Source: Agarophyton chilense
Lineage: Eukaryota; Rhodophyta; Florideophyceae; Gracilariales; Gracilariaceae
Direction: 5' to 3'
Length of the DNA stretch: 64,000 nt
Assembly: GCA_030374765.1 (NCBI GenBank)
Contig: JARGXX010000077.1
Coordinates: forward strand, 372,001 to 436,000
This document shows positions 31,086 to 42,201 of the stretch, one piece after another; the stretch's first letter is position 1; each line of letters starts with the position of its first letter. Under the pieces are notes generated by a model, which did not search any database, was not told where the DNA came from, and saw nothing but the letters and a program-made list of their open reading frames with translations. The translations under genes and the position numbers were made by a program.

Positions 31086-32000
31086 TCAACGCATGTTTCG
31101 CAAGATCTCCTTAAGATATTCATAGTTTGGAAAATCCAGCTCTCCCAACCGATGAATGTGTCCCAAGAAAGGGGTCAATGCTGGCTCTTTCAAACATACA
31201 ACTTCTGCAGGGAAATTTTTGAGCAGTTCACATCTTTTGGCTGCAACAATATACTCCTGGTTCTCATCTTCAATTTCTTCAATGTCGGTATCCCATGGCA
31301 AATTTTCAGTGAAAAGTTCAAGAAGAACATATGCCAAGCTTTCTGCGTCATCTCTTGGTAACGGTGCTTCCCCGTCTTGAACATTTCTTGAGATATAATC
31401 GAGAGTACCACCACCGCGAACTGGACGACTCTGGATCAGTTTTCCTGTGTTCCAATCAACAAATTCTGTTGCCACCCCAAAATCAATGATCTTCACTTGC
31501 GAAAAGTCTGCACTGTCTATCGAGGTCATTATGTTTTCAGGCTTCAAATCGCAATGTACAATTCCAAGCGAGTGAAGACCTTTAAGTATATCTAGGAGCT
31601 GGATGCCAACTTGAATGATCTCTGATCTATTAAGCTGTCCACATTCACACATAAAATCTGCAAGTGATATGCCAGCAAAGTCCATGACCATGAATGATAT
31701 GTTTTCAATAGAGTTCACCAGGTACACCATAGGAACTCTGTCGCCTAAGCCAGTCATGTTTGCTCGTCTACATAAACAAAACTCCTTGAAAAGGATTGCC
31801 TCATCTGCAGGGGTTGTTCCAAATTTGATTGCGACCTCCTTCTGCAAATAATTATCGTACGCCTTATACACATGCCCAAACCCTCCCATTCCAATAAAGC
31901 ACAAATTCTCCCATCTTTCATTAGAAGTATCACCACCATTTATAAACCTCTGTAAAGCTGGAAATGTAGTGAGAGTACTGGTTTCCATCTTCTTACCCAT
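31086..32000 (-). CDS. protein kinase of the CK1-like group
   Basis: A 304-residue kinase domain starts at ATG 32,000; the frame extends to a GTG at 32,054. The glycine loop is FIGMGGFGHVYKA and the ATP lysine lies in VAIKFG (about Lys59). The catalytic loop is HCDLKPENIM, with Cys replacing Arg of HRD (Asp151, Lys153, Asn156). The metal site is IIDFGVA (Asp173). The activation segment has GGGTLDYISRNVQDGE, and the next helix RDDAESLAYVLLELFTENLPW matches the CK1/VRK/TTBK group (RRDDLESLGYVL-type). An APE motif is absent, as in CK1 kinases. It is predicted to be an active Ser/Thr kinase; the substrate is unknown. The domain fills nearly the whole protein. Confidence 0.85.
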   Translation of the reverse strand: MGKKMETSTLTTFPALQRFINGGDTSNERWENLCFIGMGGFGHVYKAYDNYLQKEVAIKFGTTPADEAILFKEFCLCRRANMTGLGDRVPMVYLVNSIENISFMVMDFAGISLADFMCECGQLNRSEIIQVGIQLLDILKGLHSLGIVHCDLKPENIMTSIDSADFSQVKIIDFGVATEFVDWNTGKLIQSRPVRGGGTLDYISRNVQDGEAPLPRDDAESLAYVLLELFTENLPWDTDIEEIEDENQEYIVAAKRCELLKNFPAEVVCLKEPALTPFLGHIHRLGELDFPNYEYLKEILRNMR

Positions 32001-33730
32001 CGAAAAGGATGAATGATTCGTGTTGTCAAAAATTGTAGCTATCAAAAACTGCACTTAGTGGATGCCCAATCTGACCTAATAAAAGTAACGTTCTGTAAAG
32101 GATGTTGAGGTTAGCAATGTATCAGACGCGCAAAGCTACATGGAACACAATGGTTTTAATATAATAGTGAAGAATTAAATGAATCACCCAAGAAAAGCGT
32201 TCAAAGCGTAACTGCATAGAATATATGAATGGAAGAAAAGATCTGTGTGTATATGCAGTCTAACTTCATAAAAAAAAATTAGCTCGAGCGTTGGCGGAAA
32301 CCAAACCCAGAAATTCTCAATCGCTTCCTCTCATAGTTTTCTACTTCTCCAATTTCGAAAAACATTTAATTTAATTTTTTATTGGCAATTACGTAGGTGA
32401 AGGACGATGTTTCAGATTTCTATACCGGATTGTGGACAGCTTCGGAAGGGACACGAGAAACTGCTCATAAAAGTTTGAAAACCATATCCCTTCCACACAA
32501 ATTCATGAACTAGCTTTTCGATTACAGCCAGATGCGGGTAGTACAGTGTATTCATTCACGCATAATATACATGACTGCCCGCCAATACAAAATTCTGTAA
32601 ACATTTTTCTATATACCATATCATGTCACTTTAGGTGTTTACCACTCCTTAAAAAGATCATAGCTAGTTTTTGCTCAATAGATATGACGTTATTACTTTT
32701 AATAAACCTCACATGCTCTTCAAAAGTCTTACAATGATGTAGACATTTTGATTTTATTTCCGCGCCTATGAAAGATAAAACAGAACTTCATTCAATTGCT
32801 TTGCAGCCGTGAAACACGACTTCCAAAATTTTATTGCTTGCTCCCAATGTCACGGCAATAAATGACAATAAATGCAAATGCGCCAATAGTTGCAGTATTC
32901 TCGAAGAGTTTTTGAATCACAGTGAATACTAGAAGTACACGTGAACACGATATCTCTTTATGCGATTAGACTAGACTATGCAAGATATGTATTTCAAGTC
33001 TGTAGTTTCTAACACTAGAAACTTTCCAGTGGAAAGTTGTAAGGAAGTGGACTTCAGTATTCCATTGGAACCACTGACCTCCGCTTTGTCACACGTACAC
33101 ACCGGTTGGACGTGTATGTCCCTTTTCCGGCAAAACTCCATTCTACTAAGAACTGGACTCCACTAGAAAATGGCGCCAAATTCTGGCGGCTAGATTTTGC
33201 ACTTGAGTAAGCCGGCGTTCTGCTGTACCGTCATCGCATTGCTACGGTCGCCCTCATGGTCGCAGCCCAGCAGCAGGCAACTCCCCCGCCTCCCTCGTGC
33301 CGGCCACCCGATCGCGACGCACCGCCTTCCATACCCTCAAACTGATAAGATCCCTTTTGTGAGAGCGCGATGTGAGAAGGGCATGAAATCCACAAAACAG
33401 GCGGAACTGAGTGCATGCCTGAAAGAACTAGCAAAAATTTAAGTATGGCGGCCGAGGTAAAATGATCTCACTGGATTCCATTTGTGGCGCAAAACAGAGC
33501 ATGCATTACAGTTTTATAAATTTGACGTTCTCTTTTATGCGAAGGACTGTTTCATCAGTAACATCAGAAATTAGAGCACCTTCTTTGGTTTCCAGCTCTT
33601 TCCAGTGGCGCCAGAACAGCACTTTCCTTTTGCACCAGAACACGAAATTAACAACGCCTATCTTCGTAGTTCCATATTGCATGTCGCACATGTCGTATAG
33701 TGGCAGAATGTCTGACCTTTGAGGTTGTCA
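32001..33730. other. AT-rich region without a clear gene
   Basis: No gene is supported. A short GC-richer patch at about 33,190-33,440 contains a small Pro-rich frame. A minus-strand stretch near 33,520-33,690 (KELETKEGALIS) resembles a minus-strand stretch near 59,500-59,560 (KFVNKEGALIAS), hinting at copies of an unidentified repeat. Confidence 0.35.
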
Positions 33731-34310
33731 ATATACTACACTCACCCTTTAGGTAATGGACGCGAGGGACCATCGTCAATGCTGCTCCAGGCGAGCTACC
33801 ATCTAGGTGTTGTAAGCCACGTGTAGTGTTTACATGTACCTTTTGATTGAGTGATTGTTAGTAATTGTAATTCTAATTATACTTATTTTAGTACAGTAGT
33901 CGAGTGACCACCTGGCACTGTAGCCAGTGCTGGCCAGGTCTCTGACACTAGGTCAGAGACCGTGCCTTGCTGGCACCTCCCGGGTGATCTGGAGAGTGCA
34001 GTCCACTGCATATAGGGAACTGCACCTCCCCCACCCTATTCTGATAAATACAGGCACCACTTGGGTCACAAATATACTTTTTGGTTCACTGTTTCTCAAC
34101 TACCACATAGGTTTTACCGCGCGTCGACGCCTACCATCGTTCACTTACATGGTAAGGGCTAGTTGCCCTGCCGTTTGCCCCTGCGGGTTTTCACGGTGCC
34201 CTGTTACTATCGAGGTTTATTACCTCTACCTTCTAAGGTTGAGCTTCAGCACGCACCCTACGGTTGAGCGTCACCACGCTCCCGAGACAAGACAGTAGCA
34301 TACCCCAGAG
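33731..34310 (+). repeat. LTR-like sequence, possible solo LTR
   Basis: It begins TGTCAATATAC and contains a CCACGTGTAG word followed by an AT block (AATTCTAATTATACTTATTT). This order also occurs in the Ty3 LTRs, in the nested insertion at 51,182 and near 40,230-40,330. It also holds a perfect 10-bp stem, GGTCTCTGAC with its complement, at 33,937-33,961 with a 5-nt loop. No coding parts or target-site duplication were seen, so the ends are approximate. Treat as a fossil. Confidence 0.35.
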
Positions 34311-34489
34311 GTGATTGTACGACAGCAGATAAAACACTACAACCCAATCTCGGCTCCATTTCTCTCCTTCTGCGCTTTTTAATCAATGCTTTCCCGATTC
34401 CTGCAGTTCTACTAAACTTGCAATCAAAAGTTTTCCGGCAAACTGCATGACAGAAATTTCTTCGAACGCATAAACCCAGGAAGGCTCAT

Positions 34490-34735
34490 TTACCAATACT
34501 GGCAGGTGGGTAGGAGGAAAAAAGCTGGTGAACTGAGCAGTGCTTTAATGTTGATTCTTACACAGACAAATTGAACGCCGTCCGGAAACGCGCAACGTGC
34601 CGGTGCTGCTCCTTCTAATCTGATGCATCGACAGTCGATGACACCCAATTTGGTACACATGTTCGGAAGTGCGATGTAACTAGCAGACATATGAAATAAA
34701 GACTGGTACAGGATCTCGTTTGGGCATGTTACCAT
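34490..34735 (-). mobile_element. possible PIF/Harbinger transposase scrap
   Basis: An 81-codon minus-strand frame contains YIALPNMCTKLGVIDCRCIR, which resembles the first catalytic-Asp region of Harbinger-type DDE transposases (FPNVIGxIDGxHI-like). Nothing else of the family is seen around it. Identification is weak. Confidence 0.3.
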
Positions 34736-34756
34736 AGGAAACTCAGAAGTCGTTCG

Positions 34757-36785
34757 ATGTGCTTCGGTGTACCTACCACGGCATCGAAGAAGCGTAAACG
34801 TCTGAAGATGACTGGAAGCTCAGATCCAAATCTACACTCAGATGTTGAAGGGAAGAGGAAACCCTTGAAACCCAATTTTCTGAGTGAGGAGAGTTTGGAT
34901 TCCTATCATAAGCGTTCCAAGCTCAAAGAGCTTCTCGCTTCTTTTGTCGTCAATCATATGCTCCTCTTCTTCGTGCTAAGCCGGAAGAAGGGAGAAGATG
35001 ATTTGTATCAAATAATAAGGCTCGTGAATCCTGCTTTAGCAGAAGAGGTACCTATGGACGCTAAGATGTCTGGAAATAACCTTGACGCTTACTACGAATT
35101 GGTGAGAGATCGAATAAAAGGTTCTATTTGTGCTGCACTATTGCAGTGCTACGGGATGCTTATTTTCGACGGGTGGACTGCTTCAAATTGCGAGAGCATT
35201 GTAAACGTCTTGCTGTCAATCACCGGCTTGGAGAGATCTTGGCGCACGTTCTTTCTCCTCTTTATATACACTGGGGCGCAGTCCTGCAACGCCTCGTTCT
35301 ATGCTGAAGTTGTGGCAAGCACTATGTCGAACTAAGGTGAGATGACGCGCACCTGCGCGATAACGAGCGAAAACACGAGTTGCTGTGTGATAACCAAAGA
35401 AAAAAAGCTGAGAAGTACAATTACCTGACTCCCTCTGAAGACCAAGCGCACTTAGCGAATCTTCTGATGCAGGACATCGGTGCACTGCCGAGGTTAAAGG
35501 AAATACTTCTCACCGTTTCAACCATAGTCCCAGCCTTGAGGAACCGTCCCAAGTTGTTCTTTTGTTTTAAAGAGTTGAAAGAAGCACACAAACTCACACT
35601 GCAGAACAGAGGCTACGTTGCCTCCAAACAAGAGCTGGGTGATTATGAGAGGACACTCCCTCCTCGTACAGCAGTTCTACCCGTCAAAATGGCTACAATA
35701 CGGTTTTCCAGCTCTGAAGGAATTCTTAGATCATTTCTAAGAAGCGAAAAAGTGTAAAAGAAGCTGATGGAAAACTCCGACTTTGCATCCGCCCTGTATT
35801 TTGCTCGGAACGAGTGCAGGCGCTCGTTGTTCGAGTACTCTGTGAAGGATAATGTGATTCATGAGAAGTGTCGTGATGCGTATCACATATTGCGGATGGT
35901 TTGCAGATACCTACGCATATTTGACGCCGAGAGTTCTCTAATTTCTGAGGTGCTTCCCGCCACCCGCCAGCTGGGAGAAAAACTGCAGCAGCTTCCTGTC
36001 ACGCCATTCTTCACTTTAGCGAGGAGCAGGTCCAGAGGGTTTACAAAGGCCGGCTGGAGAGAGTTGGGAGAAGGATTTCGCTCGTCAACTCTTGACATTA
36101 TGTCGCTTTCTGTTTAGACGTCCGTAGCGCCGCTGAGGATGTGTCAGTGTTTCACCCTCACATACTGAAGCATATACGCTCTTTTGTGATGTCGAGTGTT
36201 TTTCCGCCCACTCAGGAACTTGAGAGTACTTGTGGCGCTGATGGAGCAGTTCAACAACTTTTCGAAGACTTCAATTTCTTGAGGTTATCTTGGACTACTC
36301 AGCTCAGCGAAGCAAATGCAAGAAATGTACTTCTTTCCAACCAGAATATACCAACAGTTTATTGGATGAAAAACAAAGATAGGTCTTTGCTGCGTGCGTT
36401 TGCGCTGAGGACACTATCGATAAGTCCATCCTCTTCGAGCGTCGAAAGAAGTTCTAGCATGCAAGGAAGAATCAGAACACCGATCCGCAATCGTATTCAT
36501 CGAGAAAAGGTGAGTAAGATGATCTTCTGCGCTTTCAATAGCTCTCACTTTATATCAAAGAAAACATCTGCCGCCAAACCTCAGCGAACGTACGCGACTA
36601 TGACTCCAACCACTGCAACCAACGCAAATATCACCAACACTGCAAGTGTGTTTTACTTTGGTAGTGGATACGTTTCTGACGAGGAAGAGATTGGATGGGA
36701 GGAAGGAATGGACTGGGAGAACGTGGGCGAAGAAGACTTGCAACTACCTGAAGTTTCTGAAATGATATCTATCTTGGATGGGTAG
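34757..36785 (+). pseudogene. broken hAT-family DNA transposase
   Basis: Four consecutive frames (34,757-35,335, 35,380-35,757, 35,767-36,117 and 36,141-36,785) together show a decayed hAT transposase. The first has the catalytic-Asp segment MLIFDGWTASNCESIVNVLL. The last has the C-terminal dimerisation region with TVYWMKNKD, ALRTLSISPSSSSVERSSS and RNRIHREKVSKM. Two frame changes (between 35,335 and 35,380, and near 36,117-36,141) and an in-frame stop at about 35,755 separate the parts. The last frame ends in an acidic tail (EEEIGWEEGMDWENVGEED). Terminal inverted repeats and an 8-bp target duplication were not found by eye. Confidence 0.75.
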
Positions 36786-37304
36786 AGGTCAATAAACTGT
36801 TTTATGCGAGCTCAAGCTTTTGGATAAATGAGTTATGTACAGAACTAAACGAGACTTCTTTGTTTTTCTTTGTTTGGCTTATACACACACGGATTTTCAC
36901 GCTCCTGCATTACGCAAGTAGATGAGTGTACGACTATGGTCTTTTTTCCCTTTGGAATACTTGAGGGGTTGAGGTAGATCCCCTCATGTACCTTCCCCAA
37001 AGATTACCTTGTCTCATGATCGCGGGCACCACTGCTGGAGACTGCAAGGTGCTCCAAGGAGTCCAATAGTGCCTAAAAGGGTTCCTACGCTAGATAACTT
37101 CTCACGCACTTTCCAAATATGTACTATCGCAATTTCCCTCTGTCCAGCCTCACCACTTCTCCCACAGAGGACGATCTCATATTGACACCCCTAGAAAGCC
37201 AGGCGTGTACCCTCGGACTTTATTACCCGCGAGTCTAAAACCCCAATCTTCATTGCAGAAAGGGTGCATTCAACAGCAAACAGTACTGATACACTTTACT
37301 CTCA
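36786..37304. other. non-coding stretch between the hAT fossil and the H3 fragment
   Basis: No gene is recognised. It contains no second exon of histone H3 on either strand. Confidence 0.5.
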
Positions 37305-37432
37305 CCTGAATCGATGCAGCTTCTTGACTCCACCGATGGCGAGGGCGGACCTGCTAACGGCCTTGGTGGCAACCTGCTTTCGCGGGCCCTTCCCCCTGTG
37401 GACTTAAGGGCGGTTGGCTTGGTACGAGCGAT
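37305..37432 (-). pseudogene. histone H3 first-exon fragment
   Basis: Read on the minus strand from 37,432, the sequence encodes the H3 N-terminal tail: [13 protein letters not shown], then in a shifted frame [20 protein letters not shown] and KKLHRFR. The start codon position is ATC, a one-base deletion lies between the two parts, and several tail residues differ from canonical H3 (Gln5 to Pro, Arg8 to Leu). Similarity stops exactly at TTCAG|GTGAGA, a consensus splice donor, and no later H3 exon is nearby. About 100 bp of C/T-rich leader upstream also looks histone-like. This suggests a DNA-level duplication of the first exon and promoter of an intron-containing H3 gene, followed by decay. 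It is not a functional gene. Confidence 0.8.
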
Positions 37433-37830
37433 TGCGATGTGTGGGCAGAAGAAGAGAAAGCTGAAAGAGTTTAGAGACGTGTATAGATGAAGAGCAGTGA
37501 GAGACTGGAGAGTTGAGTGGGTGAAGGAGGGGTAGACGGGTGAGAGCGAAGTGGAGGCGCTTAAGTAGCAGTCTGTAATAGACTTAAGCGTGTTTAGATT
37601 TCCTGAATCGGTGCAAAACGTATGAACCTTTATAGTTTACAGGCCCCCAGGTTTCTTTGATTTTCGAATGAGACATGGTCTCTTTCTCGCATACTCTGTG
37701 GCACATTCGCGCTCTGCAGGACGACCACGACCATCACTAGAGAAATATGCAACCAAAGGAATGGAGTGAGGATCTAAATTGGTTCGTGTAGCTCTGTTGA
37801 GATCTTTTAGTCTCTGCGTTCTATGGTCTT

Positions 37831-38490
37831 TCAAAGAGCCCGCAGTTTCAGAAAATGCAACAGACGTTCAGGAAATGGGGTAATCGCAACCATAACAGTA
37901 TCCAGATACTCTGCGGAGTGAAATATAATTATCAACGCTATAGAGTTGAGGTTAATGTCCGTTTCGGGTGTAACTGCTCTCCATTTTTTGTCCATAAGTC
38001 GTTTTGTTGCAATTGGAATACCACCATAGCCATCCATGATAAGAGAAATTTCCACAAACTTCCTGTTCGTTATCGGCATCAGTAACTTGACATATTCGAA
38101 ACGGCATTCTGTACCGAGCTTATACTCGGGAGCTTCATCAAACTCTTCACCATCACTGTCATCATAATAATGATCATGGTTACTGGTATGGTCATCGTGT
38201 ATTTGCTCTGGTTGGTGACAATGGTCGGTATGTGATTTGGGCGAGCCTTGTATGGTTCGGAGACTTTCGGTCAAGATTGCCGAGCCTGGCCTTAATCTGA
38301 GACTGCACGCTGATGGTTTGAAGCGAATGAATCTCCTTTGAAATCGCACAAGCAACCATTTCAATGGTGTCCGGTATACCTGAGGAAGGAGTGTGTTGAA
38401 GTTGTTTGGAGGCTGGTTCCTTTTCCTATCGGTGCGCGTTTTGTAGGTCGCTGAACAGATGCGAAGGTTGTTCCTGCGAAACGAGAACAT
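37831..38490 (-). CDS. hypothetical protein, possibly decayed
   Basis: A 219-codon minus-strand frame starts at ATG 38,490 (open to a GTG at 38,532). The first part is Arg-rich, the centre is His/Asp-rich (DHTSNHDHYYDDSDGEEF), and the C-terminal half looks globular (YVKLLMPITNRKFVEISLIM). No family is recognised. A second protein-like frame follows immediately at 37,637-37,834, so the gene may be interrupted. It lies among repeats and could be a gene scrap. Confidence 0.35.
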   Translation of the reverse strand: MFSFRRNNLRICSATYKTRTDRKRNQPPNNFNTLLPQVYRTPLKWLLVRFQRRFIRFKPSACSLRLRPGSAILTESLRTIQGSPKSHTDHCHQPEQIHDDHTSNHDHYYDDSDGEEFDEAPEYKLGTECRFEYVKLLMPITNRKFVEISLIMDGYGGIPIATKRLMDKKWRAVTPETDINLNSIALIIIFHSAEYLDTVMVAITPFPERLLHFLKLRAL

Positions 38491-38849
38491 CTCGACGCAT
38501 ATGACCGTGCTGATATTGAGCCTAAAAATCACCTCGGTCAGTCTCTAGTTCAAACGCAACTTCAGTGTCGCTGTTCTCCACAACGACCTTTCCACCATAA
38601 AAGGCGGAAAGATCAACGGTATGATCATACTGATGCAAAATGTCAGTATTTGACACAGTCTGAAAATTGCTGGAGCCAATAGAATCTCTCTCGAAAAGGG
38701 TAAGGTCCTAAGGGTTCTTCAACTTGACGGGTGAGTTAACAACACGAGCGCTGAGATAAAGAAACAAATTTCGCACGACCTATCGACCCAGCACTCGAAA
38801 CTTCCTCGAGTCCGACCGCGTGTGAGACTGACGAACCGGCGGATTAAGG

Positions 38850-39600
38850 CACCTCACGTTATGACGCGGCGAATCTGGCGTCGAAGAAATATAGACGCAC
38901 TTCTCCTCAAATGAAGAACGAACCTATCGAAACGACGATCACTTCCTATTGCGTCTGGCACGGACGAGAAGCGAGGATACCCGCAACAAGGCGGAAGACA
39001 TGTGGTAGGCGTGATCGGTAAAGAATTTAGCTGTACGCGACACCATGAGAACTCGAGGCATGGATATGCAGCCGAAGCGACGGCGCACAAAGAGAGTTGG
39101 GGCAGACAGCAACGTCGCAGGAAGGGAGTTGCAACGGAGAACGACGGTGCATTAAGAGAAATGCGGCACAGAGCGGCGGCACAGAAAAAGAGGGGTGGCG
39201 GAGAGCAACGGTCCGAACGAAGAGGCGGGATGGAGACCTCAGACTGACATGTGCGGTCGGGAGCAACGGTGTGGAAAGAGAGGCGCGACGGAACGCATCG
39301 GCGTCCACAAAAAGTCGTAGCGGAGAGCGACGGCACGGGAAAGGATGCGCGATCGGGAGCTAAGTCACGGACAAGAAGGCGCGGCGGAGAGCGATGGAGC
39401 AAACAAGGGGGCGCGAGAAGAGAAATGGCGCGAACCGGAGTGTACATTCGAGAGCGCCCTGTACAGAAGACATGGTGGAGAGCGCGGACAAAGAGACGCG
39501 GCGGCCAGCGACTTTGCGGGCAGGGAAGGCCGACTGGGGTGTGGAACCTTTGTTTCGAGATTCACTGTTACTAGAGAATCGGAATAGGTGGGCGCGCAAG
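38850..39600. repeat. degenerate GA-rich tandem repeat region
   Basis: The plus strand repeats words such as GGAGAGCGACGG and CACAGAGCGGCGGCACAG with irregular spacing for about 600 bp. All six frames are unusually open, including a 197-codon minus-strand frame, because the repeat lacks stops. I take it as non-coding repeat, perhaps internal sequence of a non-autonomous element ending at the LTR-like block at 39,830-40,490. Confidence 0.45.
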
Positions 39601-39829
39601 GTCTGAACAGGTTTCACTTCGTCCAATTGTAGTATGAACACACCACGAAGATGTTCGGGATCTTCCTCTCTCGAGAGAAACGCCTCAGGCGGAGGAGACG
39701 CGTCCCAGCGGAGCACAGAAACAGAGCCACTCTGGAAAGGCACGACGGAGTCAGGTGTAAGACCGAGGCCAATCCGGCGGGATATACATAGAGTGTTTAG
39801 GTGAGCACGGCACAGTCCGGGGTGTGACA

Positions 39830-40490
39830 AATCCTAGGCGGAGCGGTACCACGGCGATTGTCGGAAAAGGAGCGATGAAACACTCGTATGAGGTGGACGA
39901 GCGAGGTGAGTGAGGCTGTCACTCACGAGAGCCAAAAAGGAGAACAAGAGGAAACGGGGGCGAAACCCTATACAGCGGCGAGACTACGACAAGGGTCGGC
40001 GATTAAATACGAACCCACGGTGGTGGTAGCACTCTGGTCGACAGAGAGGTGGATGAACTAACGTGCACCGGGCGCTCACGCAGTATGCGGTGAAGACGCG
40101 CCGAAGGCGAAGCGTTCAGAGCCAAGACTCCCTTCTTGGTCTCCCAGGAGGGTCTTTACTGGGGAGCTGTGCTCAACCTCCTAAGTAGCGTGGCGCGCGG
40201 CCCCTGACAGTGGGCGCGCACCCGAAAAATAGACATTAAATAGCGATAGCGTAGCCAAATAAATACTAAAAATTACTAAATAATACTAACCATTAGGTAC
40301 AATCCGGGCCACGTGTAGCACGCCTCGCACTCGAGCGTCGGCATCCGTGCAGTCCACGTGTTCCACAAGTGTGCATTTCCGGTCCTAACCGGCCGTCAGC
40401 ACGCAATAGAGGTATAGCTTGTCATAGCCCAAGCTATTCCTCAAGCGAGCGAAACTTCTAAGTCCTGCGAAGAAACCCCCTTGAAGGGCA
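39830..40490 (-). repeat. LTR-like sequence in minus orientation
   Basis: On the minus strand the order ACACGTGG, AT block (TTTAGTAATTTTTAGTATTT), then a GC-rich part is the same as in the Ty3 LTRs. Ends were not resolved and no coding parts flank it with confidence. Possible LTR fossil. Confidence 0.3.
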
Positions 40491-42201
40491 TTGTACTTCA
40501 GGTTAGGTCACCTTACTAAGGTGCTTTCAATAAAAGAAAGTGTGGTAAATATTCATGGGCTCATTATCTGGAGAAGGAAACTCCAGTCAACTGTACTTCT
40601 GTACGGTGCTTTCCGGCAAAATGTCACGATCGTTATGGGGGTGATGTTCGTCACGTTGGTGGCTATAAATTTATTGTACCGCCTAAAAATTTTTCGAAGT
40701 CGTGTCAGACTGCTTTGCAGTCCTTACCATGAAACAAGAAAAACATGGGGTTTGGCCGTCAGTGGCACTGGGCACCCCAAATAGAAATGTTCGTTCTAAA
40801 ATTATAAACAATCCTGGTTATAAAGCAGTTTGCATGTTTGATATTGTTTAATATGTCATTGGCGAGCACGGTAAATAGTGGGTGCGCAACGTGCCCAATT
40901 GATTGTAGAGGTACAAATCGCATTTTTAGTGAGGAACAGACATAGTTGGCAGATCAAGCAAATGGCTTCGAGCATGGGATGCGTGCACTCAGCTAAGTCG
41001 CTGTAGCTTACAAGAACTGTCAGAAATAGGAGCAACAAAGACTCGGTTGGCGTGAGACCCGTTTAACCGCACACATGATTTATGGTGAGTAAATTATAAA
41101 AACAATTGGTGGCTAACAGACTTGTTTAGCTGTGGCCACGTTATACGAAAGCGCAAGACGAGAACGGTCTAAATAGGAGGGGAGTGGTCCGCAAATGGTT
41201 GAGATGGAATAATATGTGACAAAAGGGCGCTGTGGCGATGAGCGTGGAATAGGTGCAGCTGACAATAGCCCTGTTAGCTATCTAGAGTTTGGTAAGTGAA
41301 GGTCATTGTAAGTGGTGTATAAAAGACAGAAATTCTAGACGGTGGGATGGGTTGAGGCAATGTCAACAAAATCTCAGCAATACCAGATGCAGTCACTCAT
41401 TGGCGCAGTTAGTAGTGTAGGTAGGACAAATAGGGATTTGGTGGCGGACAATGGTGTTCGGCAATAAGCAAAAAACGAGAGCGGTGTAAAATACCGGATT
41501 AGCCAAAGCGTTAAAGGTGGCTGGTTTTGTGTATTATATTTCTTTGTTCGAAGAAACGACGGGATCTTTTATCTCGGAGTCGCAGTTGGAGCTTTTAGGT
41601 AAGTCATATAGTCAATAATATAATATGAAGCGGCGTTCCGCGTAATATACCTTAAGACAAAATATATTAATGGAAGACGTGATGGCACGAGTCGGGTGGC
41701 GAGCCAAGGCGTGCGCGCATTTGCGACACTCAATCCCTACTGAATTTGAAATTGCGCGCCCTGCACATATCGCTGTTTGCAATTAGGTTGGCGTACCGCG
41801 AAAAATGGTCACTGATATTCCTCTACCAAGGTGCGCAACGTCAGCATCGTCTTCTGACTCGCTTCAATAAGTTCAAAGTGAGCACAATGCGTATCCATTT
41901 TTTTACCATGATTTTAAGGCAGTCTTAACGTCAAATTCCTTTCCGTAAACGCCTTAAGAAAGAAAGCAGACACTTTACAGACAGACGAATGAGACAAAAG
42001 TCATTTCAATTTCTATCTCGTTCTCCGTTTCTGTTTTTCTTTTTTAATTTGTCAGACCAGTCTATGATCAAAGTAATTGGAGTTGACCGTAATACCTTCG
42101 TTTGACGTTTACAATATGTTGAACCGTTGTACAATCAGGGCACTCTTTACACCTTAAAAAATCATATGAAAAACTAGCATCAATAGGGGGGTCTTTCGCG
42201 C
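40491..42201. other. AT-rich region without a recognised gene
   Basis: Frames are short and none resembles a known family. Confidence 0.45.

Noticed and set aside
38854-39447. 197-codon minus-strand frame
   Set aside because: Arises from a stop-poor degenerate repeat; the product is low complexity.
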